From the NCBI GenBank assembly GCA_947311815.1, contig CAMZMA010000248.1:1-6485 (forward strand): a stretch of DNA of 6,485 nucleotides. Direction: 5' to 3'. A model generated the notes under the pieces. It ran no database searches, had not been told where the DNA came from, and saw only the letters and a program-made list of their open reading frames with translations. The DNA is from an uncultured Flavobacteriaceae bacterium (GTDB taxonomy: Bacteria; Bacteroidota; Bacteroidia; Flavobacteriales; Flavobacteriaceae). A program made the position numbers and the translations under genes. Each line of letters starts with the position of its first letter. Positions within the stretch are counted from its first letter, which is position 1. Below are positions 1 to 5,571 of this stretch, piece by piece.

Positions 1-13
1 AAAAGTATATATC

Positions 14-51
14 ATAAAAAAAACCGAAGCGAAAGCTTCGGTTTTTTTTAT
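14..51. terminator. Bidirectional rho-independent terminator after the Nif3 operon
   Basis: Positions 16-30 pair perfectly with 35-49 (15 bp, extendable by two A/T pairs at the base). The core is ACCGAAGC/GCTTCGGT, closed by a GAAA tetraloop at 31-34. A run of A on the left and T on the right gives a U-tract in either direction. It lies about 20 bases beyond the stop of the minus-strand coiled-coil gene, so it should end that operon. It can equally stop a plus-strand transcript arriving from the left of the window. Confidence 0.93.
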
Positions 52-70
52 ATCTATTTATAAAAATCGA

Positions 71-841
71 TTAAAATAAGTTATCAATTTTTTCTTTTTC
101 TTCGGCAGCTAAAGCAGCATCAACTAAAATACGACCACTATATTCATCAATAGTAATTTTCTTTCTGTTTGCTATTTCTAATTGAACTTGTGGTGGTATG
201 GTAAAAAACGAGCCTCCTGCAGCTCCTTTGTCTATAGATACTACTGCTAAACCATTTTTTACTTTGTTTCTAATTCTAGTGTATGCTTTTAATAAATGAG
301 CATCGATAGATTGAGAATATTCTTCTGATTTTTCTTGTAATAATTTTTCTTCTTTTTCTGTTTCTTGTAAAATAGCATCTAATTCAGATTTTTTATGACC
401 TAAATGCGTATTTAGTTTGTCAAGTTTTTCTTGAGCAGTAGCAATCACTTCTTTTTTATGCTCAATTTTTGCATAAAATTCTTTGATTCTTTTTTCTGAT
501 AATTCAATTTCTAATTCTTGAAATTCCATTTCTTTAGACAAAGAATCAAACTCTCTATTATTTCTAACTTTCTTTTGTTGCTCTTCGTATTTTTTCATTA
601 ACGATTTAGACTCTTCAATAGCTAATTTTTTATTATTGATATCTGTCTCTAAGTTGGTTACGTCTTCTGCTAAATTAGAAAGTCTATTGTTTAAACCAGT
701 AATTTCGTCTTCTAAATCTTCAACTTCTAAAGGTAATTCTCCTCTAACGTTTCTAATTTCATCTATTCTAGAATCAATTAATTGTAAGTCATACAATGCT
801 CTTAGTTTTTCTTCTACTGATACTTCTTTCTTCTTTGCCAT
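71..841 (-). CDS. Coiled-coil protein of the DUF164/COG1579 'zinc ribbon' family, cysteine-free
   Basis: This 256-residue protein is probably cytoplasmic, with no signal peptide or membrane segment. Residues about 10-185 are highly charged heptad-like sequence predicted to fold as a long antiparallel coiled-coil hairpin. The conserved turn is around residues 93-104 (RNNREFDSLSKE), a signature of this family. The C-terminal part (about 197-241) aligns with the family's C4 zinc ribbon, but the positions expected to be Cys are A208, S211, D232 and S235. The whole protein contains no cysteine, so it cannot bind zinc in the usual way. The surrounding frame (GG, IPPQ, SGRILVD) is still intact, which suggests a retained fold rather than decay. 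It follows the Nif3 gene with only 2 bases between stop and ATG, so the two are surely co-transcribed and perhaps translationally coupled. Its biochemical role is unknown. Nucleic-acid or protein scaffolding has been suggested for related proteins, but nothing here proves it. Confidence 0.92.
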   Translation of the reverse strand: MAKKKEVSVEEKLRALYDLQLIDSRIDEIRNVRGELPLEVEDLEDEITGLNNRLSNLAEDVTNLETDINNKKLAIEESKSLMKKYEEQQKKVRNNREFDSLSKEMEFQELEIELSEKRIKEFYAKIEHKKEVIATAQEKLDKLNTHLGHKKSELDAILQETEKEEKLLQEKSEEYSQSIDAHLLKAYTRIRNKVKNGLAVVSIDKGAAGGSFFTIPPQVQLEIANRKKITIDEYSGRILVDAALAAEEKEKIDNLF

Positions 842-843
842 TG

Positions 844-1938
844 TTATAAATAATAAATTGGATTTGTACTTTTTTCTGATAAAATGACTGCAAAATTAGT
901 GAATTTTTTTGTAAGATACTCTACTAATAAGTTTTTTGTAAACTGCTCACTTTCATAATGACCTATATCTGCCAATAAAATCTTGTTTTCAGCTTTAAAA
1001 AAATCGTGATATTTAAAATCTGCACTTATGTAAATGTCTGAATTCAAGTTGATTGCGTTTTGAATAGCAAAACTACCTGAACCGCCTAAAACAGCTACTT
1101 TTTTTATTGATTTACCAGTAAAAGCAGAATGTCTAATGCAGTTTGCGCTCATCGTTTTCTTCAGATAGCTTAAAAACGAAGTTTCATCCATAGAATTTTT
1201 GAGTTCTCCAACCATTCCCATACCAATATTTTGATGAATATTATCTGTGGTAACAACATCGTACGCAATTTCTTCATACGGATGATATTTGTGTAAAGCT
1301 TTTAAAATTGCTTTTTCATTTTTATTTTCAAAAATGACACTTAAAAAGGTCTCTTTTTCGGTATGAAACTCACCTTTTGTCCCCAAAACAGGGTTCGAGT
1401 TTTCATTTCCTCTGTACGTTCCTTGTCCGTTTACGATAAAGCTACACGCATCATAATTACCAATATTACCAGCGCCCGCTTTAAAAAGAGCGGTTCTTAC
1501 TTTATTTAAAGAATCGATAGGAATGTAGGTAGTCAGTTTTTTTATCACACCTTTTTTAGGAATTAATACTTTGGTGTTTTGCAAGCCTAAAACTTCGCAT
1601 ATTTTAGCCGAAACGCCTAAATGAGTATTGTCTAAAGCGGTGTGAGTTGCATAAATTGCAATGTCATTTTTAATAGCTTTTAGCACAACTCTTTCTACAT
1701 AATTGTTGCCATTTAATTTTTTTAATCCACTAAAAATAATTGGATGAAAACTCACAATCAAGTTGCAGTTTTTAGCAATAGCTTCATCTACAGTGTCTTC
1801 TAAAGTATCTAAAGTAACCAAAATGTTACTCACTTTCGTATTGTAATTGCCAACTAATAAGCCAACATTATCAAAATCTTCGGCATATTGTAAAGGTGCT
1901 AATTCTTCAATATAACGGGTAATATCTTTTATTGTCAT
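844..1938 (-). CDS. Nif3-like dinuclear metal-centre protein (YqfO type, with inserted PII/CutA-like domain)
   Basis: At 364 residues this is the long form of the NIF3/YbgI family. The Nif3 fold is split into residues 1 to about 127 and about 236-364, with an inserted domain between them ending in the CutA-like motif HPYEEIAYDVV (219-229). Expected metal ligands are visible: H65 in SFHPIIFSGLK, D103 in THTALDN, and H327 and E331 in GHYESE. The usual HHP motif reads FHP here, so one canonical histidine is replaced by F64. Members form toroidal hexamers with a two-metal site. The database label 'GTP cyclohydrolase I type 2' rests on limited evidence and should not be taken as the function. The ATG was chosen because the N-terminus (MTIKDITRYIEELAP) matches the usual family start. 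It is the first gene of a minus-strand operon with the downstream coiled-coil gene, and is divergent from lpxK. Confidence 0.95.
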   Translation of the reverse strand: MTIKDITRYIEELAPLQYAEDFDNVGLLVGNYNTKVSNILVTLDTLEDTVDEAIAKNCNLIVSFHPIIFSGLKKLNGNNYVERVVLKAIKNDIAIYATHTALDNTHLGVSAKICEVLGLQNTKVLIPKKGVIKKLTTYIPIDSLNKVRTALFKAGAGNIGNYDACSFIVNGQGTYRGNENSNPVLGTKGEFHTEKETFLSVIFENKNEKAILKALHKYHPYEEIAYDVVTTDNIHQNIGMGMVGELKNSMDETSFLSYLKKTMSANCIRHSAFTGKSIKKVAVLGGSGSFAIQNAINLNSDIYISADFKYHDFFKAENKILLADIGHYESEQFTKNLLVEYLTKKFTNFAVILSEKSTNPIYYL

Positions 1939-2006
1939 TTAAAACGGAATTAAATATTAGTTTGATACAACATCTTCAATTAAAAAAAGAAAATGGTATT
2001 GAGAAT

Positions 2007-2014
2007 CAAAGTTA
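2007..2014 (-). promoter_or_regulatory. Candidate -7 element (TAACTTTG) for the Nif3 operon
   Basis: On the minus strand this reads TAACTTTG, an exact match to the Bacteroidota -7 consensus TAnnTTTG. It lies about 70 bases upstream of the Nif3 ATG, implying an untranslated leader of roughly 60 bases. No convincing -33 TTG/TTTG box is seen at the usual distance, and the genome is AT-rich, so a chance match is possible. Confidence 0.4.
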
Positions 2015-2025
2015 ACATTTTTATT

Positions 2026-2033
2026 TACTTTCG
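2026..2033 (+). promoter_or_regulatory. Candidate -7 element (TACTTTCG) directly before lpxK
   Basis: TACTTTCG differs from TAnnTTTG at one position and ends 5 bases before the lpxK ATG. A TTG at 1999-2001 could be the -33 element, with a 24-base spacer that is slightly long. If used, transcription would begin at or within a base or two of the ATG, giving a leaderless mRNA. It lies only 12 bases from the opposing -7 candidate at 2007-2014, so the two promoters would compete for space. Confidence 0.4.
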
Positions 2034-2038
2034 TAGTA

Positions 2039-3076
2039 ATGAAACTACTTAGATTTTTATTATTTCCGTTTGCTATTTTGTACGATGGAATTACGAGTAT
2101 CCGAAATTTTTTGTTTGATAAAGGCATCTTAAAATCTACAAAATTCGATATTCCTATTGTTTGTGTAGGGAACTTATCGGTTGGAGGTACAGGAAAAACA
2201 CCACAAATTGAGTATTTAATCCGTCTATTAAAAGATAAAAAACGAGTTGCGGTTTTAAGTAGAGGCTATAAAAGAAAAACCAAAGGATTTATTTTGGTTG
2301 ATAAAAATCATGCTGTAAATGATGTAGGCGATGAACCGTTACAATATGTTACTAAATTTAATGATATTTATGTAGCTGTTGATGAAAATAGAGCTGAAGG
2401 AATTAAAGCCTTATTAAAACTAGAAAATCCGCCAGAAATAATTTTGTTAGATGATGCTTTTCAGCACAGAAAAGTAAAAGCGTCGTACAATATATTGCTT
2501 ACCAAATACAATGATTTATTTACCGATGATTATGTACTGCCTACAGGAAATTTAAGAGAAAGTAGGAGAGGAGCAAGAAGAGCTAATACAATTATTGTAA
2601 CTAAATGCCCTGAAAATTTATCTAAAAAAAATCAAGAAAAAATAATTGATAAAATACACCCAAATCCAAATCAAAATATCTTTTTTACAACGATTTTTTA
2701 TGCTGATAAATTAAAAGGAAGTCAGCAAATAAAAGTAGATGATTTAATTGATTACGAGGTGCTCTTAATAACAGGAATTGCAAATCCAACTCCGTTATTA
2801 ACGTTTTTTAATGATAAAAAAATAAATGTTAAACATATAAAATACCCTGATCATCATCATTTTTCAGATGCTGATATTCGTAAAATAAAATCGGATTTTA
2901 AAAATATATCATCGTCTAAAAAAACACTTGTAACTACAGAAAAAGATTATATGAGACTATCAGATAAAATTGAAAATATTTCTTTTTTAGAAATTAAAAC
3001 GGTTTTTTTGAATGATGATATAAATACATTAAAAATAATTTTAGAGACCGTTATTAAAAATAAAAACCGATACTAA
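2039..3076 (+). CDS. lpxK: Tetraacyldisaccharide 4'-kinase LpxK
   Basis: LpxK transfers phosphate from ATP to the 4' position of the tetraacyldisaccharide-1-phosphate lipid A precursor, making lipid IVA at the cytoplasmic face of the inner membrane. The 345-residue length is normal. A hydrophobic N-terminal helix (about 1-26) would anchor it. The P-loop is VGNLSVGGTGKT (43-54), followed by SRGYKRKTKGF (74-84), GDEP (97-100) with the acidic residue expected to be catalytic, and LLDDAFQHR (136-144) carrying the Walker-B-like Asp pair. Later come LPTGNLRES (167-175), the DHHHF segment (271-275) and TTEKDYMRL (299-307), all typical of the family. The ATG is fixed by the family-typical start (MKLLRFLLFPFAILYD); no Shine-Dalgarno sequence precedes it. 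It appears monocistronic, as a terminator overlaps its stop codon. The Nif3 operon is divergent from it across 100 bases. Lipid A synthesis implies an LPS/LOS-bearing outer membrane. Confidence 0.98.
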   Translation: MKLLRFLLFPFAILYDGITSIRNFLFDKGILKSTKFDIPIVCVGNLSVGGTGKTPQIEYLIRLLKDKKRVAVLSRGYKRKTKGFILVDKNHAVNDVGDEPLQYVTKFNDIYVAVDENRAEGIKALLKLENPPEIILLDDAFQHRKVKASYNILLTKYNDLFTDDYVLPTGNLRESRRGARRANTIIVTKCPENLSKKNQEKIIDKIHPNPNQNIFFTTIFYADKLKGSQQIKVDDLIDYEVLLITGIANPTPLLTFFNDKKINVKHIKYPDHHHFSDADIRKIKSDFKNISSSKKTLVTTEKDYMRLSDKIENISFLEIKTVFLNDDINTLKIILETVIKNKNRY

Positions 3077-3095
3077 AGCATCGGTTTTTTTTTTT
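3062..3095 (+). terminator. Rho-independent terminator overlapping the lpxK stop codon
   Basis: AAAAACCGAT (3062-3071) pairs with ATCGGTTTTT (3080-3089) around an 8-base loop, followed by an unbroken T run to 3095. The lpxK TAA (3074-3076) lies in the loop and the last codons of the gene form the left arm. A run of five A on the left gives a weaker U-tract on the opposite strand. Confidence 0.88.
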
Positions 3096-3202
3096 GATTT
3101 CTGTTAGAAAACTTTTTCAAGTTTTTTCTCGTTAATAGGACACATTTTTATTTATAAAGTCACTATTAAAACATGTATTTTTTTCTTTGGTATTATTTTT
3201 GT

Positions 3203-3210
3203 TACTTTTG
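3203..3210 (+). promoter_or_regulatory. Candidate -7 element (TACTTTTG) for the thioredoxin gene
   Basis: TACTTTTG is an exact TAnnTTTG match, 20 bases upstream of the ATG, implying a leader of roughly 15 bases. TTTG at 3186-3189 is too close (13-base spacer) to be a standard -33 box, and the expected -33 region is only T-rich. An upstream terminator (3062-3095) and a 154-base gap mean this gene needs its own promoter, which supports the call. Confidence 0.55.
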
Positions 3211-3230
3211 ACAATAAATATATACGCAAA

Positions 3231-3698
3231 ATGAAACGTTTTTTAATTACTTCTATTTTTCTTTTTCTAGGTATTCAATTTTCAGTGGCTCAAGAGTCTA
3301 TTAAAGAGGTTGCTACACTAAACTGGGTGCATTCCTATAAGAAAGCTCAAAAAATTTCTAAAAGACAAGGCAAACCAATTTTAATTTATTTTACGGGTTC
3401 AGATTGGTGTGGACCTTGTAAAGTGTTGGATAAAAAGTTGTTTCATACTCAAAAATTTGCAAAGTATGCTACTAAAAACTTAGTTTTGTATAAAGCAGAT
3501 GTTCCTAGAAATAAAGATTTGGTTGATGCTAAAACTAAAAAAGACAATGCAAAACTTAGTAAAAAATACCATCAAAAATCGTTTCCAACAATAGTTATGG
3601 TAAATCATTCTGGAAAAGAATTAGGTATTAAGAGAGGTATGTATATGACAGAATATTATTTTCCGTTTTTCAAAAATATTGTAAATAATTACCATTAA
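3231..3698 (+). CDS. Exported thioredoxin-like protein with WCGPC active site
   Basis: This 155-residue protein has a signal peptide (MKR, then a hydrophobic stretch to about residue 19) with likely signal peptidase I cleavage at SVA|Q (after residue 20), so it should act in the periplasm. The mature part is a single thioredoxin fold of the Thioredoxin_7/DsbD-gamma-like kind. KPILIYFTGSDWCGPCK (48-64) carries the redox pair C60/C63, and SFPT (117-120) carries the cis-proline P119. A charged Lys/Asp-rich segment (about 91-113) lies between the active-site helix and the cis-Pro strand, as in other secreted bacterial members. These are the only two cysteines. The role is probably disulfide reduction or exchange on exported proteins; the partner is unknown. 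No DsbD-like membrane reductant is encoded in the window. It stands alone between two terminators and is convergent with the OmpA-like gene, which contains ten cysteines, but a functional link is only a guess. Confidence 0.93.
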   Translation: MKRFLITSIFLFLGIQFSVAQESIKEVATLNWVHSYKKAQKISKRQGKPILIYFTGSDWCGPCKVLDKKLFHTQKFAKYATKNLVLYKADVPRNKDLVDAKTKKDNAKLSKKYHQKSFPTIVMVNHSGKELGIKRGMYMTEYYFPFFKNIVNNYH

Positions 3699-3714
3699 TA
3701 AATTTGAAACAAAG

Positions 3715-3746
3715 AAAAACCCGAAGTGAAAACTCCGGGTTTTTTT
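3715..3746. terminator. Bidirectional terminator between convergent thioredoxin and OmpA-like genes
   Basis: Positions 3715-3727 pair with 3732-3744 with one A-C mismatch (3724/3735). The core is ACCCG/CGGGT and the loop is GAAA (3728-3731). T residues follow on the plus strand to 3746, and five A at 3715-3719 give a U-tract on the minus strand. It lies 17 bases after the thioredoxin stop and about 38 bases beyond the OmpA-like stop, so it can serve both. Confidence 0.9.
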
Positions 3747-3783
3747 AGTATAAGATTTCTTGTTAAAAAAAATCTATTAGTAA

Positions 3784-5454
3784 TTATTTTTGATCAATTA
3801 CTCTAAATTCTGTTCTTCTGTTTGCAGCATGTTCTCTTTCAGTACATGTAACACCATCAGCACAACGGTTTACTAATTTATTTTCTCCGTATCCTTTAGC
3901 AACTAATTGGCTAGCATTAACTCCTTTAGAAATTAAGTATCTAGTAACAGCTTGCGCTCTTCTTTCAGATAAATTTTGATTGTTAGCTTTTGAACCTCTA
4001 GAATCTGTATGAGAAGCAATTTCTACAGCAACACCATCTTTTAAAACGGGTAATAATCTTTCGTTTATCAATCGTTTCGCTGCAGGAGTTAATGTAGCGC
4101 TACCTAAGTTCCAGTTAATTGGTAAAGGGCTGTAAGTTACTAATTCACAATCAACAGGTTTCCATGTTGTTAAGCCTCCTTTAGAAATTAATACTTCTTT
4201 AGTGATGGTTTTGTATTTAGCATCTACATTAAAATCTTCTTTCCAAGCATCTTTAACTAATACAGTTTTCTTAATCGTAGAATAAACTGGGTCTGTTTTT
4301 ATTAATTTTGTAGTTGGAGGAGTTACCATCACTCTTTTCTTAATAACTTTTGTTACTTCAGGTATATCTACAACTCTTGTAGTTTGAGGTGTAATTATAG
4401 TTCTTTTAACAACTTTAGTTCTTTGAGGAATTTCGATAACTCTTGTAGAAGGAGGAGTTACCATCACTCTTTTCTTAAAGGTTTTAGTAACTTCTGGAAT
4501 TACAATTTTTCTTGTAGTTGGAGGAGTTACCATCACTCTCTTCTTAATTACTTTAGTAACTTCAGGGATGTCAATTGTTCTTGTTGATGGAGGTGTTTTC
4601 ATCACTCTTTTAGTATATGTTGCATCTCCACAATTTTTACCATCAGCATTGTCTTCACAATCTGGAGTTGAAACTACATCTGCATCTTTATCTAAAATAG
4701 TTTTGCTAATAGTTCTAAATTGAGCAGGAACTTCTTTAAAACACCAATATCTACAGTCGTCAGGGTCAGAAGATTGACAATCAGGAGCTTTTTCACTCAT
4801 TTGCCATCTTGCAGATTTAGCTTTAATTTCAATAGTTTCAGAATCTTTGCTAAAAACAGCAGGAATTACACGTAAACTATTTCCGTAATCTCTTTTGTGA
4901 TATGTAACGGTTTCTCTACCATAAGTTGCAGGTATTACTTCTAAACGTTGACTTGCTTCTTTAGTAACAACTACTACGTCTTTCATTTCGTATTGAGCAG
5001 GAATGATTTCTAATCTTTCTTGAGCCTCTTTTACAACCACAACAACATCTTTCATTTCATATTGAGCAGGTACAAGTTCTAAACGTTGACTGGCTTCATG
5101 AGTCACAATAGTTTCTTCTACAACACTAGTTTTTGCAGGTATTTTAACCAAACGTTGGCTAGCTTCTTTTGTAACAACTACAACGTCTTTCATTTCATAT
5201 TGCGCAGGAATAACAACTAATTTTTGACTTCCTTCGCTTACTAAAACTCTTTCTGTAACCGTTTTAAATTCTGCAGGATGTGTTTTGATTCTTTTGTAAG
5301 CAGGAGAAATTTCGATGGTAACATCTTGGTTTTTCCATACTTCGGGGGTTTTACAACGTACGTAACATTTTCCTGGTTCTGCATTGGTAGGTAAATCTTG
5401 GGCAGATACCGAAAATCCGAACATAATTGCTCCAACTAATAATAGTTTTTTCAT
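3784..5454 (-). CDS. Exported OmpA-C-domain protein with sixteen-unit 23-residue repeat region
   Basis: The protein has 556 residues. A signal peptide (1-18, cleavage near SVSA|QD) has no lipobox cysteine, so it should be soluble or peripheral in the periplasm or outer membrane. Residues about 26-35 (PGKCYVRCKT) form a short Cys motif. Residues 36-433 are a near-continuous array of 23-residue repeats, predicted to be beta-rich (alternating V/I/T), broken by two Cys/Asp-rich inserts (about 220-241 and 265-272). Residues about 440-553 form an OmpA C-terminal domain: HTDSRG (482-487), NLSERRA (494-500) and NRRTEF (545-550). D484 and R499 match in identity and spacing the residues that bind diaminopimelate in Acinetobacter OmpA, so peptidoglycan binding is likely. 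There is no beta-barrel and no type IX secretion C-terminal signal. The likely role is a structural link on peptidoglycan with an extended stalk; the partner at the stalk end is unknown. It is a single-gene unit with its own promoter. Confidence 0.93.
   Translation of the reverse strand: MKKLLLVGAIMFGFSVSAQDLPTNAEPGKCYVRCKTPEVWKNQDVTIEISPAYKRIKTHPAEFKTVTERVLVSEGSQKLVVIPAQYEMKDVVVVTKEASQRLVKIPAKTSVVEETIVTHEASQRLELVPAQYEMKDVVVVVKEAQERLEIIPAQYEMKDVVVVTKEASQRLEVIPATYGRETVTYHKRDYGNSLRVIPAVFSKDSETIEIKAKSARWQMSEKAPDCQSSDPDDCRYWCFKEVPAQFRTISKTILDKDADVVSTPDCEDNADGKNCGDATYTKRVMKTPPSTRTIDIPEVTKVIKKRVMVTPPTTRKIVIPEVTKTFKKRVMVTPPSTRVIEIPQRTKVVKRTIITPQTTRVVDIPEVTKVIKKRVMVTPPTTKLIKTDPVYSTIKKTVLVKDAWKEDFNVDAKYKTITKEVLISKGGLTTWKPVDCELVTYSPLPINWNLGSATLTPAAKRLINERLLPVLKDGVAVEIASHTDSRGSKANNQNLSERRAQAVTRYLISKGVNASQLVAKGYGENKLVNRCADGVTCTEREHAANRRTEFRVIDQK
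4156..5349 (-). repeat. Coding array of about sixteen 69-bp (23-residue) repeats in the OmpA-like gene
   Basis: Reading the protein with an xP dipeptide as position 1-2, units begin at residues 36, 59, 82, 105, 128, 151, 174 and 197, then after an insert at 242, about 273, 296, 319, 342, 364, 388 and 411. Nearly all are 23 residues, with one of 22 and one of 24. Units 2-8 resemble IPAQYEMKDVVVVTKEASQ plus RL and two more residues. Units 10-14 resemble IPEVTKVIKKRVMVTPPTTR plus three more residues. The two kinds share the phase of IP at positions 1-2, hydrophobic residues at 12-13 and Arg near position 20, so they look like subfamilies of one repeat. The last two units (388-433) and the first (36-58) are the most diverged. 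The unit phase was assigned by hand. Confidence 0.85.
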
Positions 5455-5525
5455 AATAAATAATTGTTTTTGATTAATTTGTTTTATTAAATGTATGACA
5501 CTTGAGGGAAGAAAAAGTCACCTAA

Positions 5526-5533
5526 CAAAAGTA
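5526..5533 (-). promoter_or_regulatory. Candidate -7 element (TACTTTTG) for the OmpA-like gene
   Basis: On the minus strand this reads TACTTTTG, an exact TAnnTTTG match and identical to the element before the thioredoxin gene. It lies about 70 bases upstream of the ATG, giving a leader near 65 bases. Upstream of it is a purely A/T stretch including four tandem AATA units (5535-5550), with no clear -33 TTG. The gap between the ppx stop and this gene shows no hairpin terminator, so some ppx read-through into ompA is also possible. Confidence 0.5.
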
Positions 5534-5534
5534 C

Positions 5535-5550
5535 AATAAATAAATAAATA
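5535..5550. repeat. Short tetranucleotide repeat (AATA)4 next to the OmpA-like promoter
   Basis: Four perfect AATA copies (TATT on the transcribed strand's sense) begin one base upstream of the -7 candidate, inside an A/T-only block that continues to about 5570. The repeat occupies the spacer where the distance between -33 and -7 elements is set. Copy number is low, and such runs are common in AT-rich intergenic DNA. Confidence 0.6.
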
Positions 5551-5571
5551 ATAAAATAAATTAAAAAATAG

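Noticed and set aside
636..887. Open frame of 83 codons on the plus strand
   Set aside because: It lies antisense to the coiled-coil gene and the start of the intergenic junction, has no recognisable domain, and its Ser/Lys-rich composition is that of a reverse-strand shadow.
844..1938. GTP cyclohydrolase I type 2 as the function of the Nif3 protein
   Set aside because: This common database name rests on limited evidence. Nothing in the sequence or its neighbours points to folate synthesis, so only the family is called.
4384..4587. Open frame of 67 codons on the plus strand, rich in Ser, Asn, Phe and Arg
   Set aside because: It is the reverse complement of the repeat region of the OmpA-like gene. 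Its internal repetition simply mirrors the 69-bp repeats.
4156..5349. Periodic repeats considered as a CRISPR array or mobile repeat
   Set aside because: The repeats are contiguous with no unique spacers, keep a 69-bp in-frame period, and vary synonymously, so they are protein repeats.
5241..5435. Open frame of 64 codons on the minus strand
   Set aside because: It is an alternative frame inside the OmpA-like gene's signal peptide and first repeats, with no independent start context or domain.
3784..5454. OmpA-like protein as a beta-barrel porin or lipoprotein
   Set aside because: There is no lipobox Cys after the signal peptide, and the region before the OmpA C-domain is short charged repeats rather than amphipathic barrel strands ending in aromatic residues.
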